Part shown: piece after piece, positions 1 to 9,160 of the stretch | How the letters are laid out: every line of letters begins with the position of its first letter | Position numbering within the stretch: the stretch's first letter is position 1 | Assembly (NCBI GenBank): GCA_017854775.1 | Contig: JAFMHC010000026.1 | Span: 1-32,704 of the forward strand | DNA length: 32,704 bases | Direction of reading: 5' to 3' | DNA from: Gammaproteobacteria bacterium | GTDB taxonomy: Bacteria > Pseudomonadota > Gammaproteobacteria > Arenicellales > Arenicellaceae | Program-made: the position numbers and the translations under genes | The notes under the pieces: model-generated | What the model was told of the DNA's origin: nothing | Seen by the model: only the letters and a program-made list of their open reading frames with translations | The model's database searches: none

Positions 1-180
1 TGTTAAATCAACTTCAATATGCGCGTCTCTGATATAACCTCTGGCTCGTAAGTACCGCACCCGCTCTAAGCATGACGATGGTGCTAAGCCTATTTTTTCA
101 GCCAGATCCTTGTTGGCGATCCGTGCATTGTTCCTTAGGGCGGCAATTATTTCGAAGTCGATTTGGTCTATCTCGTTCAT
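1..180 (-). CDS. Lrp/AsnC-family transcriptional regulator, N-terminal part (cut by window edge)
   Basis: The reverse strand reads from an ATG at 180 to the window edge, giving the first 60 residues, which begin MNEIDQIDFEIIAALRNNAR. This is the classic Lrp/AsnC N-terminus: a D-x-x-D-x-x-I-(I/L)-x-x-L helix, then a helix-turn-helix around residues 22-50 with the family pattern NKDLAEKIGLAPSSCLERV. The effector-binding RAM domain lies outside the window. The gene is divergent from a threonine-degradation operon 100 bp away. In E. coli the tdh-kbl operon is under Lrp control, so a local role is plausible. That is an inference, and I cannot say which amino acid is sensed. Confidence 0.9.
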   Translation of the reverse strand, partial: MNEIDQIDFEIIAALRNNARIANKDLAEKIGLAPSSCLERVRYLRARGYIRDAHIEVDLT

Positions 181-280
181 TTCAGTATTTTTCCGAATTA
201 AATTTGGTCATGTCTGGATATCGCAAATATTGTATATGATAAGCGATAATTTAACGAATTAACAAAAAGGCGGTTTGACA
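181..280. promoter_or_regulatory. divergent intergenic region between the Lrp-type gene and the threonine operon
   Basis: These 100 bp are AT-rich and separate two divergent genes, so they must carry both promoters. A TATA-rich stretch (near 228-250) fits a -10 region or an Lrp-type site, but I cannot assign exact boxes. AAAGG at 266-270 lies 10 bases before the ATG at 281 and supports that start for the PLP enzyme over the TTG at 275. Confidence 0.4.
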
Positions 281-2044
281 ATGAGCACTAATAAGCAACA
301 ACAGATTTTCAATGCAGCTAAAAAGCTCTCTCCTCGACGAAACTCTACCGAAGCTTCCAGTGTCAAGGAATTAGCAGCCGAGCAACTTAGCCACTTTAAT
401 ATTGAAGTCGATGGCGAACTCGGTCGAGCCTTGTTGAGCGCGGTCGAGCGCGTCTATGAGTGTCAGGGTAATGTTGAGCTCATGTGGCAAGAAACTCAGG
501 CTAGCATGGCGTCGTTAGATACCAACGAAAAGGCCGCACTGTTCAATGCCAAAAAATTTCTATCATTTCAATTAGCCAAAGTTCTTGATACGTTGCAGAA
601 TCCGTTCAGGAGCACCTATCAAGCGCTAGGCTACAGCCAGTCGACCATGAGCGCCAAGTCGGCCTATCCGATTTTTGATAACGTTAACGCAATATTTTCA
701 GCGACCCCAGCAATTACTCGTACGGCGACCTATATTTACGCGTGTGCCGAATGGATTAGCGATGCCTTCGAAGGTAAAGAGATGATGCTCGATATCTACT
801 CTCGCCTGCTTAACCCAACCTCAATCTCACTTGCAAACCATATCGTTGATTTAGAAACTGGCCCCTATGCAGGCGAGTATTTAGCATGGAACTTCAATAG
901 CGGAATGTCGGCGATTGATGCAACCCTATCGCACGTGCTCGGGCATGAAGATATATTGATCGCCAGTCAGAATATTTACGGCGGAGCACACCAGTTGATT
1001 CACGATTGGTTCGCCAAGCCCTCAAACCTAAACATCGCTGTGGCCCAGTTTTCAGGCGAAGACACAAGCGCATTTGTCGAGACCTTGGCCAAGGTTAAAA
1101 CTCAATACGCAGCGCGCATAGCGGCCGGAAAACAGATTTACCTCTACATTGAATCACCGTGTAATCCGCATGGCTATGTGTTAGATGTGCCCGAATTGTG
1201 TCGCATAGCTCACCAGTCTGGAGTGCGGGTAATATTAGATGCCACGGTAGGCACGCCATTTTTAGTGCAACCATTGCAGCGAGAAAATACCGAAGAGCGC
1301 CCTGACTTCGTGATCCATAGTTACACCAAAGATCTTACTGGTTCAGGTTCAGTTATTGCCGGTTGTGTTATCGCTCGCAACGAAGATATGTTTATTCCGA
1401 AGGGAATGCCAGGTTGGGAAAATACTCTATTCTGGAATGTCTACTATATAAAAGGTGCGTTTTTAAATGCTGATACCGCGTTTGAGGTAATGGCTGGTAT
1501 GCGAACCTTGGAAGTGCGCATGTTGAAAAAATGCATCACTACTAAGATATTTGCGACCTTTATGGATTCCCATCCGATGATTAAAGTAAATTGTAATGGG
1601 CTACCGGGTAACAAAAATTATCAACTCGCACAGGACAATCTATTTCTCGGATTCCCATCGGGATTGTTTACCGTCGATATGGGCTCAGAGATTCCCGATG
1701 CGGAGTTCCATCGCTTTTTTGATTGCCTAGAACCAGCCTTCTCTCATATGATAAGCCTAGGGCAAACCAATAGTATTGTTAGCTGTCCGGGGCTAACCAC
1801 GCATTCAGAACTCAATGCCGAGCAGCAAGTCGAAGCGCAGATTTTCCCGACCACTATTCGCTTTGCTATGGGCATTGAAAACCCAATGGATTTGATTGAA
1901 CATATTGTTGCCGCCAGCACTCTATCGATAGATCAAGCGATCCCTGATTTCTCATCACAGTTTATGCCGATCGAAGAAGCGCGTAAGATGGCAAAGGAAA
2001 TTTATATCGACATGCAAACTAGCTATGTCGAGGCAATTATTTAA
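281..2044 (+). CDS. large PLP-dependent enzyme of the cystathionine gamma-synthase (Cys/Met metabolism) fold
   Basis: The protein has 587 residues from the ATG at 281; a TTG two codons upstream is less likely given the AAAGG ribosome site. Residues 1-115 are an extra N-terminal domain that I do not recognise. The rest follows the Cys/Met-metabolism PLP fold. YSRLLNPT (about 173-180) is the phosphate-binding Tyr/Arg motif, YGGAHQL (about 233-239) follows, then ESPCNPHG and LDATVGTP with the Asp that pairs with the pyridine nitrogen. SYTKDLTGSG carries the Schiff-base Lys at about 350, and TIRFAMGIE holds the carboxylate-binding Arg. Typical family members have about 400 residues, so this one is unusually long. 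It lies 36 bp upstream of kbl-tdh in the same direction, which suggests a role in threonine, glycine or sulfur amino-acid metabolism. The reaction is not determined. Confidence 0.85.
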   Translation: MSTNKQQQIFNAAKKLSPRRNSTEASSVKELAAEQLSHFNIEVDGELGRALLSAVERVYECQGNVELMWQETQASMASLDTNEKAALFNAKKFLSFQLAKVLDTLQNPFRSTYQALGYSQSTMSAKSAYPIFDNVNAIFSATPAITRTATYIYACAEWISDAFEGKEMMLDIYSRLLNPTSISLANHIVDLETGPYAGEYLAWNFNSGMSAIDATLSHVLGHEDILIASQNIYGGAHQLIHDWFAKPSNLNIAVAQFSGEDTSAFVETLAKVKTQYAARIAAGKQIYLYIESPCNPHGYVLDVPELCRIAHQSGVRVILDATVGTPFLVQPLQRENTEERPDFVIHSYTKDLTGSGSVIAGCVIARNEDMFIPKGMPGWENTLFWNVYYIKGAFLNADTAFEVMAGMRTLEVRMLKKCITTKIFATFMDSHPMIKVNCNGLPGNKNYQLAQDNLFLGFPSGLFTVDMGSEIPDAEFHRFFDCLEPAFSHMISLGQTNSIVSCPGLTTHSELNAEQQVEAQIFPTTIRFAMGIENPMDLIEHIVAASTLSIDQAIPDFSSQFMPIEEARKMAKEIYIDMQTSYVEAII

Positions 2045-2080
2045 CTCAGCTACGGCTGTCAGGTAACTAGGTTTTAGGCA

Positions 2081-3274
2081 ATGACTGATTTTATTCAACA
2101 TATACAGAGCAATATCGACGAGGTTAAAGAGGCCGGTCTTTACAAGGCTGAGCGATTGATTACCAGCGCCCAAGATGCGCGTGTCGAGGTCTCATCGGGT
2201 GATTCAGTGCTTAACTTCTGCGCTAATAATTATCTCGGTTTAGCCAATAGCCCTGAGCTGATCGAAGCGGCAAAAACCGGTTTAGACGAGCATGGTTTTG
2301 GCATGGCCTCGGTACGCTTTATTTGCGGCACCCAAGATATTCATAAAACGCTAGAATCAAAATTGAGCGACTTCCTTGGGATGCAAGATACGATTCTTTA
2401 CTCGTCTTGCTTTGATGCCAACGCTGGCCTTTTTGAAACCATTCTCGGTGCTGAAGACGCAATCATTTCTGACGCACTGAACCATGCCAGTATTATCGAC
2501 GGTGTTCGCCTTTGTAAGGCAAAGCGCTTTCGTTACGCTAACAACGACATGGCGGCACTAGAGGAGCAGCTAATTGCCGCTACCGAGGCCGAGGCGCGTT
2601 TCAAATTGATTGCCACCGATGGTGTGTTCTCGATGGACGGCGTTATCGCTAACCTAAAGGGTATTTGTGATCTAGCCGAAAAATACGGTGCGATGGTGAT
2701 GGTTGATGATTCGCATGCGGTCGGCTTCGTCGGTGGTAAGGGTCGAGGTAGCCATGAGCATTGCGACGTGATGGGCCGAGTCGATATCATTACTGGCACC
2801 CTTGGTAAAGCCATGGGCGGCGCATCTGGCGGTTTTACCTCTGGTAAGCGTGAAGTCATCGAGTGGTTGCGCCAACGCTCGCGCCCCTATTTATTTTCTA
2901 ATTCATTAGCGCCTGCAATCGTTTCAGCATCAATTCGGGTGCTCGACTTGCTTAAATCGGGCGATCATTTGCGCGATAGTTTAAGGCGCAATAGCGCCCA
3001 TTTTCGTAAGCGAATGAGTGAGGCAGGTTTTACCTTAGCCGGTGCCGACCATGCGATTATTCCGGTCATGTTAGGCGACGCTAAGCTGGCGGCCGAAATG
3101 TCTGCACGGATGCTCAAAGAAGGTGTTTATGTAGTTGGGTTCTCCTTTCCGGTGGTGCCAAAAGGGCAGGCCAGAATACGAACTCAGATGTCGGCAGCAC
3201 ATAGTCTCGAGCAAGTAGATTTTACCGTTGATGCGTTTATAAAAGTGGCTAAAGAGATTGGAGTAATTAACTAA
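2081..3274 (+). CDS. kbl: glycine C-acetyltransferase (2-amino-3-ketobutyrate CoA ligase)
   Basis: Cytosolic PLP enzyme of the alpha-oxoamine synthase family. It cleaves 2-amino-3-ketobutyrate with CoA to glycine and acetyl-CoA, the second step of threonine degradation after Tdh. Its 397 residues match the usual length (E. coli Kbl 398). Visible landmarks are the N-terminal FCANNYLGL motif (about 46-54), the NHASIIDG substrate region (134-141), [11 protein letters not shown] (Asp210 and His212 at the cofactor) and [10 protein letters not shown] with the Schiff-base Lys243. The stop codon overlaps the tdh start by one base (TAATG), so the two are translationally coupled. The ribosome site is weak (TAGG a few bases upstream). 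Confidence 0.97.
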   Translation: MTDFIQHIQSNIDEVKEAGLYKAERLITSAQDARVEVSSGDSVLNFCANNYLGLANSPELIEAAKTGLDEHGFGMASVRFICGTQDIHKTLESKLSDFLGMQDTILYSSCFDANAGLFETILGAEDAIISDALNHASIIDGVRLCKAKRFRYANNDMAALEEQLIAATEAEARFKLIATDGVFSMDGVIANLKGICDLAEKYGAMVMVDDSHAVGFVGGKGRGSHEHCDVMGRVDIITGTLGKAMGGASGGFTSGKREVIEWLRQRSRPYLFSNSLAPAIVSASIRVLDLLKSGDHLRDSLRRNSAHFRKRMSEAGFTLAGADHAIIPVMLGDAKLAAEMSARMLKEGVYVVGFSFPVVPKGQARIRTQMSAAHSLEQVDFTVDAFIKVAKEIGVIN

Positions 3275-4311
3275 TGACGGCTCAAATGAAAGCTCTCGCA
3301 AAATTACACCCTGAAAAGGGTATTTGGATGACCGAGGCCGATGTGCCAACCGTTGGGCCAAATGATCTGTTAATTAAGATCAAGAAAACCGCGATTTGCG
3401 GAACTGATATGCATATCTATGCCTGGGATGAGTGGTCGCAAAACACCATTCCAGTGCCGATGATTGTTGGCCATGAATACGTAGGTGAGGTGGTTGATAA
3501 GGGGCAAGAGGTGCGTGGCTTCGAGACTGGCAATAGAGTCTCAGGTGAGGGCCATATCACCTGCGGTCATTGCCGAAATTGTCGCGCAGGCCGGCGACAT
3601 TTATGCCGTAATACCTTTGGTGTCGGGGTTGATCGCCAAGGCGCGTTTGCCGAGTACTTAGTGATACCAGCATTTAACGCATTCAAAATCCCCGATAATA
3701 TCAGTGATGACCTGGCGGCCATTTTTGACCCTTTTGGTAACGCCGTACACACCGCATTGTCGTTCAATTTAACCGGCGAAGATGTTTTGATTACGGGCGC
3801 TGGCCCAATCGGTATTATGGCGGCTGCAGTGGCAAAGCACGTAGGCGCTCGTCACGTTGTGATTACTGATGTCAATGACTATCGATTAGAGCTTGCCAGT
3901 AAAATGGGCGCCAGCCGAGCGGTCAATGTGGCCGAGCAAAAAATTGAAGACGTAATGAAAGAGTTAGGTATGACTGAGGGCTTTGATGTCGGCATGGAAA
4001 TGTCTGGCGTACCATCGGCCTTCACCTCGATGCTTAAAAATATGAATCATGGCGGTAAAATTGCGATGCTTGGCATTCCGTCATCTGATATGGCGATTGA
4101 TTGGACTCAAGTAATCTTTAAGGGCCTAGAGATCAAAGGCATTTACGGTCGTGAAATGTTTGAAACTTGGTACAAAATGGCCAGTTTAATTCAATCTGGT
4201 TTAGACCTATCGCCGATGTTAACGCATCAATTTCCGATCGACGAATTTCAGGCAGGTTTCGAAATGATGGAGTCGGGGCAGTCGGGCAAAGTGATTTTGG
4301 ACTGGGGCTAA
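3274..4311 (+). CDS. tdh: L-threonine 3-dehydrogenase
   Basis: Zinc-dependent medium-chain dehydrogenase oxidising L-threonine to 2-amino-3-ketobutyrate with NAD+, which Kbl then cleaves. It has 345 residues; an in-frame ATG at 3286 matches the E. coli N-terminus (MKAL...), so the first four residues may not be used. Catalytic zinc residues are Cys42, His67 and Glu68 (AICGTD, GHEYVG). The structural zinc uses Cys97, Cys100, Cys103 and Cys111. The Rossmann glycine motif [10 protein letters not shown] begins near residue 172. The whole protein is strikingly close to E. coli Tdh. It is the last gene of the operon and is followed by two hairpins. Confidence 0.98.
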   Translation: MTAQMKALAKLHPEKGIWMTEADVPTVGPNDLLIKIKKTAICGTDMHIYAWDEWSQNTIPVPMIVGHEYVGEVVDKGQEVRGFETGNRVSGEGHITCGHCRNCRAGRRHLCRNTFGVGVDRQGAFAEYLVIPAFNAFKIPDNISDDLAAIFDPFGNAVHTALSFNLTGEDVLITGAGPIGIMAAAVAKHVGARHVVITDVNDYRLELASKMGASRAVNVAEQKIEDVMKELGMTEGFDVGMEMSGVPSAFTSMLKNMNHGGKIAMLGIPSSDMAIDWTQVIFKGLEIKGIYGREMFETWYKMASLIQSGLDLSPMLTHQFPIDEFQAGFEMMESGQSGKVILDWG

Positions 4312-4340
4312 GCTTGCCCTGAACGGAGTTACTATCTGTG

Positions 4341-4373
4341 ACCTTGATAATTTGGTAGCTAAGTTATCAAGGT
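4341..4373. terminator. inverted repeat after tdh
   Basis: A perfect 10-bp stem, ACCTTGATAA with TTATCAAGGT, and a 13-base loop lie 29 bp after the tdh stop. There is no long U-tract, so it may be an mRNA 3'-end stabiliser or a weak terminator working with the next hairpin. Confidence 0.5.
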
Positions 4374-4376
4374 GAC

Positions 4377-4406
4377 AAGACCCTATGCTCGCAAGCACAG
4401 GGTCTT
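4377..4406. terminator. bidirectional terminator-like hairpin between convergent tdh and amidohydrolase genes
   Basis: AAGACCCT-a-TGCT pairs with AGCA-c-AGGGTCTT around a CGCA loop: an 8-bp and a 4-bp helix separated by one mismatch. It lies between the 3' ends of two convergent genes and ends in TCTTTA on the plus strand. The T-tract is short, so termination strength is uncertain. Confidence 0.55.
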
Positions 4407-4427
4407 TACTGGCGTTGATCCTAGTCC

Positions 4428-5699
4428 CTAGTTGCTCTTAACCACAGCACCACCTTTCATCACAAAGCTAACATTTTCGAGTAACTCAATATTCTCCAAT
4501 GGATTGCCTTTGACTGCGACAATATCGCCGTATTTACCAACGCTCAACGAGCCTAGGTTGTCAGATTCACCGAGTAGGTCGGCGGCATTAACTGTCGCGG
4601 TTACTATTGCTTGCATCGGTGACATGCCGTTATCTACCATCAATTTAAACTCTTGAGCATTGTCGCCGTGGTTTGACACCCCGCTATCAGTTCCGAAGGC
4701 GATTTTCACACCCGCTTTAACCGCTTTGGCAAAGTTGGCTTTCAGTTGTGGCCCAATCGCAGCGGCTTTAGGGCGAACAATTTCCGGGAAGTAACCATCT
4801 ATCTTAGCTTTTTCGGCGACAAACTCTCCAGCTAGAATTGTTGGCACTAGATAGGTGCCATACTTCTTCATTAGGCTGCGAGTTTCATCGTCCATCAGGG
4901 TGCCATGTTCAATGCTATTAATACCCGCTTTGATTGCTCGCTTCATGCCCTCGGCGCCGTGTGCATGAGCGGCTACTTTAAAGCCATAGTCTTTAGCTGC
5001 TGCCATGATGGCTTCGAGCTCGTCGTCCATAAATTGCGGGTTCTGACCGCTCTTAGCGGTGCTTAGCACGCCGCCTGTGGCGGTTATTTTAATCAGATCA
5101 GCTCCCTCTTTGTAGCGTTGGCGAACCGCCTTGCGTGCTTCAGCTGCACCATTTACTACCCCGTCTTTGGCGTGGGGATCACCCATTATGTCAGCTCGGT
5201 GACCGTTAGTTGGATCGGCATGGCCGCCGGTTGTCGCGAGCGATTTGCCAGCGGTAAAGATACGCGGGCCTTCTACCAAGCCTTGGGCGATCGCGTCACG
5301 CAGCGATTTAGTGATGGTGCCATCGTCACCAAGGTTGCGCACCGTGGTAAAGCCGGCGTCTAAGGTGACTTTCGCATATTTCACCGATTTAAAGGCATAG
5401 TCGGCGGTATTCAAGGTGAAACCCTCTATATACGAGCGTGGGCTACTTTGTGAGGTCAAGTGCACATGCATATCGATCAATCCTGGCAAGCATGTTGAGT
5501 CGCTTAGATCGATGGTCTCTTTTGCTGAGCTTGGCCCGTCGATCGCACTGACACGGCCATTGGTGATTTCGAAGCTGCGTGGCCCGGTCAGCGTCTGTTT
5601 TTGTACATCGATTGTTGCGCCACAATTAACCATAACATCGGCGGCCGTTGCATTGCTGCATAGCAAGCTAAAGGTAACAGCGATAAGTGATTTTTTCAT
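4428..5699 (-). CDS. exported metal-dependent amidohydrolase (prolidase/imidazolonepropionase-like)
   Basis: A 423-residue protein with a cleavable signal peptide ([20 protein letters not shown]), so probably periplasmic. It has the amidohydrolase-superfamily metal site in order: HVH (His78 and His80) after beta-1, Lys204 in KITATGG as the likely carbamylated bridging lysine, HAH (245-247), His265 in SIEHGT and Asp338 in GTDSG. This layout is typical of the binuclear-zinc group that includes bacterial Xaa-Pro/Xaa-Arg dipeptidases and related peptide or lactone hydrolases. The substrate cannot be chosen from sequence. It is transcribed alone and is convergent with tdh. A weak AGGG lies about 12 bases before the ATG. 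Confidence 0.88.
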   Translation of the reverse strand: MKKSLIAVTFSLLCSNATAADVMVNCGATIDVQKQTLTGPRSFEITNGRVSAIDGPSSAKETIDLSDSTCLPGLIDMHVHLTSQSSPRSYIEGFTLNTADYAFKSVKYAKVTLDAGFTTVRNLGDDGTITKSLRDAIAQGLVEGPRIFTAGKSLATTGGHADPTNGHRADIMGDPHAKDGVVNGAAEARKAVRQRYKEGADLIKITATGGVLSTAKSGQNPQFMDDELEAIMAAAKDYGFKVAAHAHGAEGMKRAIKAGINSIEHGTLMDDETRSLMKKYGTYLVPTILAGEFVAEKAKIDGYFPEIVRPKAAAIGPQLKANFAKAVKAGVKIAFGTDSGVSNHGDNAQEFKLMVDNGMSPMQAIVTATVNAADLLGESDNLGSLSVGKYGDIVAVKGNPLENIELLENVSFVMKGGAVVKSN

Positions 5700-5759
5700 A
5701 GTATTTTTAACCCTGTGTTTGTCGGTTTACTTACCCTAACACATGATAGGCTTACCTTT

Positions 5760-5938
5760 CGAGACCTCAGCATGACTCGACGAACGAATAAAAATGCCTG
5801 TAATGCCTCCACTTTTCGTTGAAAATACCCGAAGGGCACTTAGACTTGTCAATAGCTGGCTATTAACCGCGTTTTCCGCCTCAATTGGAGGCATTCCAAC
5901 CTATTTTTATTTCGTCCCTGAGTTATGCTGAGGCCTCG
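5760..5938. repeat. 179-bp foldback (MITE-like) element with about 51-bp terminal inverted repeats
   Basis: The left arm (5760-5810) begins CGAGACCTCAGCATGACTC. The right arm (5887-5938), read in reverse complement, begins CGAGGCCTCAGCATAACTC. Both arms continue with an A/T-rich AATAAAAAT core and end at AATGCCTCC. A smaller perfect hairpin, AATAGC-tg-GCTATT (5851-5864), lies near the centre, and TTT flanks both ends. It occupies most of the space between the divergent amidohydrolase gene and rarD, so it could influence both promoters. It carries no coding potential that I can see. Confidence 0.65.
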
Positions 5939-5967
5939 TTTCGTTTACAGCCCAAGCTCGTCGCCTT

Positions 5968-6876
5968 ATGAAAAACAATATAGGTCTAATTTACGCACTT
6001 GCGGCGTATACCTGCTGGGGCTTTATTCCGATATTTTGGAAGCAGCTCGCGCATATCGACAGTGTTGAGATTGTGATGCATCGAATGGTGTGGTCGTGCG
6101 CACTAGTAACGCTACTTATTATTTTCAGCCGCCAGTGGCGAGAATTTAAAATTCTGTTCTCGCAACCAAGGTTGTTATTTAAACTATTTATCGCCTCAGC
6201 ATTGGTGTCGGTAAACTGGGCGGTATTTATCTGGGCGGTCAATGCTGGCCACTTAGTCGAAACGTCGCTGGGTTATTTTATGAATCCGCTGATCAGTGTT
6301 GCTTTAGGGGTGATTCTATTTGGCGAAGCATTGCGCCGAGGGCAGTTTTTAGCGCTGTCTATTGCCGCCCTAGGAGTCGTATACCTAATCGTGTCGTATG
6401 GCGTATTTCCTTGGATATCTTTGATCCTAGCAGTAAGCTTCGCGTTGTACGGCGCGGTTAAGAAATCAGTCAGTGTTCCGGCCACGCATGGCTTGGCCAT
6501 TGAAACCATGTTTTTTCTGATACCCGCTGGAGTCTATTTGTTTTACCTAGAACTGCAGGGAAGTGGGCAGTTTTTTGAAGGGTCAAGCAATGGGTGGATG
6601 TTAGTGCTTGGAGGTTTGTTTACCCTTATTCCGCTACTGCTATTTGCCGCAGCGGCAAAACGCATAAGTATGACCGCGCTGGGTATGACTCAGTATATTG
6701 GGCCAAGCTTGCAATTAATGATTGGAGTGCTTGTTTATGCCGAACCTTTCAGCTCGCAAAAATTGATTGCCTTTAGCTTTATTTGGTTGGCTCTGGGTAT
6801 TTATTCGATCGACCAGCTTCGCCATCAGAATGGTCTACGACGTGCACGTAAAGCTCAAAAACTAAAGCCCACCTAA
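5968..6876 (+). CDS. rarD: RarD-type EamA-family inner-membrane transporter
   Basis: A 302-residue, very hydrophobic protein with about ten predicted membrane helices arranged as two EamA repeats. It opens GLIYALAAYTCWGFIPIFWK, the RarD signature, and keeps the first-repeat motif ETSLGYFMNPLISVALG (about 98-114), the SFALYGAVKK segment (about 157-166) and the second-repeat GLFTLIPLLLFAAAAKRI. RarD proteins belong to the drug/metabolite transporter superfamily. The E. coli name comes from a chloramphenicol-sensitivity phenotype, and the natural substrate is not established. No clear ribosome site precedes the ATG. It is convergent with the VWA gene downstream. Confidence 0.92.
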   Translation: MKNNIGLIYALAAYTCWGFIPIFWKQLAHIDSVEIVMHRMVWSCALVTLLIIFSRQWREFKILFSQPRLLFKLFIASALVSVNWAVFIWAVNAGHLVETSLGYFMNPLISVALGVILFGEALRRGQFLALSIAALGVVYLIVSYGVFPWISLILAVSFALYGAVKKSVSVPATHGLAIETMFFLIPAGVYLFYLELQGSGQFFEGSSNGWMLVLGGLFTLIPLLLFAAAAKRISMTALGMTQYIGPSLQLMIGVLVYAEPFSSQKLIAFSFIWLALGIYSIDQLRHQNGLRRARKAQKLKPT

Positions 6877-6900
6877 ATAGTGAATCTAGATGGGCCATAG

Positions 6901-6956
6901 TTGACTGGTATGAGTTGATTGGTATGAGCTGGCTGGTATCAGTTGACTGGTATCAG
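6901..6956. repeat. four tandem copies of a 14-bp repeat
   Basis: The units are TTGACTGGTATGAG, TTGATTGGTATGAG, CTGGCTGGTATCAG and TTGACTGGTATCAG, back to back. They fill the gap between the convergent 3' ends of rarD and the VWA gene. This is a simple variable-number repeat, probably grown by replication slippage. I see no terminator hairpin here. Confidence 0.85.
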
Positions 6957-6970
6957 TATCAACGACCCAT

Positions 6971-8146
6971 TTATCGGCTCAGATAACCCATGGCTTCTTC
7001 CATGCCTTTGAGTGTTAGCGGATACATGCGGTCTTCCATTAAGTCTTGAATAATCTTAGTCGAATGTGTGTGTTGCCAATACTCCTTTGGCGTCGGGTTT
7101 AGCCATACCATTTTGTCGTAGTTATCATTGAATCGCTTCAGCCAGTTGGCTCCCGGTTCACGATTCATAAAGTCTATGCTGCCGCCCGAATGAGTAATCT
7201 CATAAGTGGCCATTGCCGCATCGCCTACAAAGATGATTTTATAATCGCTGCCGTATTTACGCAAAATATCATGGGTCGCGGTAACTTCGTCGTAGCGCAT
7301 CTCACTGTTTTGCCATAAGCCGTCGTAAATAAAATTATGAAAGTAGAAGTACTCCATATGCTTAAACTCAATGCGCGCAGCACTGAATAGTTCTTCGCAG
7401 GTTTTCACGTAGGGATCCATCGAACCACCAACGTCGAATAGCAACAACACTTTAACCGCGTTGCGGCGCTCTGGCACCATCTTGATATCAAGCAGGCCGC
7501 CGTTATGCGCGGTGGAGTGAATAGTGTCGGCTAGATCTAGCTCATCCTCAGCACCTGAGCGCGCGAACTTGCGTAAGCGGCGCAACGCCATTTTGATGTT
7601 TCTGGTGCCGAGTTCAATACTGTCGTCTAAGTCTTTAAAGTCTCGACGATCCCAAACTTTGACCGCCGAACCGTTGCCGCCTTCGCCACCAACTCGAATG
7701 CCTTCTGGATTAAAGCCACCGTTACCAAATGGCGAGGTGCCGCCAGTGCCAATCCATTTGCTGCCACCCTCGTGGCGTTCTTTTTGTTCTTCGAGGCGCT
7801 TCTTGAAGGTTTCAATCAGCTCTTCGAGCCCACCAAGACTCTCAATTTTAGCTTTCTCTTCGTCGGTCAGCGTTTTAAGAAACTCACTGCGTAGCCAATC
7901 TTCTGGAATCAATGCTTCAATGAAGTCATCAATTTTTTCAAGTTCGCTAAAGTGGGCTTTGAATGCACGATCGTACTTGTCGAAGTTCTTCTCATCTTTG
8001 ACCATAATAGTGCGGGCAAGATAGTAGAACTGCTCCATGTCGGCGAAAACAATTCGATGTTCTAAGGCGGTGATCAAGTCAGACAGTTCACGAAACGTGA
8101 CCGGCAGCTTTTGACGGCGCAGAGTCTGGAAAAAATTAAGCAGCAT
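6971..8146 (-). CDS. VWA domain protein of the CoxE-like family, partner of the adjacent MoxR ATPase
   Basis: A 391-residue cytosolic protein. Residues 1-125 are helical and charged. Residues 125-165 form a glycine-rich linker, and the von Willebrand factor A domain starts near 230. The metal-ion site reads LLLFDVGGSM (Asp238), with Gly where the classical DxSxS has its first Ser; to my knowledge this is common in this family. A late TPKEYW motif and a C-terminal helix follow. It lies 14 bp after the MoxR gene in the same direction. MoxR/VWA pairs generally act as chaperone-like machines that assemble or activate metal or oxidative enzymes. The client here is unknown, as no obvious one is adjacent. 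Confidence 0.88.
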   Translation of the reverse strand: MLLNFFQTLRRQKLPVTFRELSDLITALEHRIVFADMEQFYYLARTIMVKDEKNFDKYDRAFKAHFSELEKIDDFIEALIPEDWLRSEFLKTLTDEEKAKIESLGGLEELIETFKKRLEEQKERHEGGSKWIGTGGTSPFGNGGFNPEGIRVGGEGGNGSAVKVWDRRDFKDLDDSIELGTRNIKMALRRLRKFARSGAEDELDLADTIHSTAHNGGLLDIKMVPERRNAVKVLLLFDVGGSMDPYVKTCEELFSAARIEFKHMEYFYFHNFIYDGLWQNSEMRYDEVTATHDILRKYGSDYKIIFVGDAAMATYEITHSGGSIDFMNREPGANWLKRFNDNYDKMVWLNPTPKEYWQHTHSTKIIQDLMEDRMYPLTLKGMEEAMGYLSR

Positions 8147-8160
8147 TATCGATTACAGGC

Positions 8161-9012
8161 TTATTGGTTGCGCGTTTCGCGACGATGCATAAACGCTAGG
8201 CGTTCAAGCAATTGAACATCTTGTTCGTTCTTCAGCAGCGCGCCGTAAAGAGGCGGAATAGCTTTATGATTATCACGATCTTTTAAGATTTCATCCGGAA
8301 TGTCGTCGGCCATTAGTAATTTCAACCAATCGATTAACTCAGAGGTCGATGGCTTCTTCTTCATGCCTGGTACTGAACGCACCTCAAAAAACACGTCTAG
8401 TGCTTCTTTAACTAACGTCTTCTTAGCCTCAGGATGATGTACCGCAACAATCTGCTCCATAGTGTCGCGATTAGGGAAGTTAATGAAGTGGAAGAAGCAA
8501 CGACGCAAGAACGCATCTGGTAATTCTTTTTCATTATTAGAAGTGATGATAATAATCGGGCGATGCTTGGCCTTAATGGTTTCGCCGGTTTCGTAAACAA
8601 AGAACTCCATTTTGTCGATTTCGACCAACAAATCGTTCGGGAACTCGATATCGGCTTTGTCAATCTCATCGATTAGTAGAACCACTTGCTCGTCACTTTC
8701 GAACGCCTCCCACATTTTGCCCTTATCGATATAGTTGCTAATGTTATTTACGTCAGCGTCGCCCAATTGCGAGTCACGCAGGCGTGATACCGCGTCGTAC
8801 TCGTATAGGCCTTGCTGAGCTTTGGTGGTCGATTTGATGTGCCATTGAATTAAGCGCTTACCCAACGAGGCGGCAACTTCTTCTGCCAACATTGTTTTAC
8901 CAGTGCCCGGCTCACCCTTAATTAAAAGAGGGCGTTGTAGAATGATTGACGAGTTTACCGCCAGGCTTAGGTCGTCGGTCGATATATAGCTGTCGCTGCC
9001 ATTAAATTGCAT
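8161..9012 (-). CDS. MoxR-family AAA+ ATPase
   Basis: A 283-residue single-domain AAA+ ATPase. Walker A is GEPGTGKTML (about 33-42) and Walker B is VVLLIDEIDKAD (about 109-120). The sensor-1 region reads IIITSNNEKELPDAFLRRC and includes the arginine-finger-type RR. The C-terminal lid contains PSTSELIDWLKLL. This is the CoxD/MoxR type normally paired with a VWA protein, which is the next gene. CAGGTGAAAA upstream of the ATG gives a reasonable ribosome site. It probably remodels or loads cofactors into a client enzyme together with its VWA partner (family knowledge). Confidence 0.92.
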   Translation of the reverse strand: MQFNGSDSYISTDDLSLAVNSSIILQRPLLIKGEPGTGKTMLAEEVAASLGKRLIQWHIKSTTKAQQGLYEYDAVSRLRDSQLGDADVNNISNYIDKGKMWEAFESDEQVVLLIDEIDKADIEFPNDLLVEIDKMEFFVYETGETIKAKHRPIIIITSNNEKELPDAFLRRCFFHFINFPNRDTMEQIVAVHHPEAKKTLVKEALDVFFEVRSVPGMKKKPSTSELIDWLKLLMADDIPDEILKDRDNHKAIPPLYGALLKNEQDVQLLERLAFMHRRETRNQ

Positions 9013-9160
9013 TTTTCACCTGAACAGATTTCAAAGTTGGTATATTTATAAAGACATCAGCATAAATTCAGAGCAAAACCAGAATGTTAAACATTTTGTC
9101 TTGTGCTGCGGTATCTTCTAATTAGCGAAACATTATAAAGCAACTACCTCAACAACTTGT

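Noticed and set aside
5118-5739. open frames on the plus strand across the amidohydrolase gene
   Set aside because: They are antisense shadows of a gene with a full set of catalytic residues and a signal peptide.
7524-8024. 166-codon open frame on the plus strand
   Set aside because: It is antisense to the VWA gene, Ser/Arg/Pro-rich and without any family motif; the frame is open because of codon bias in the real gene.
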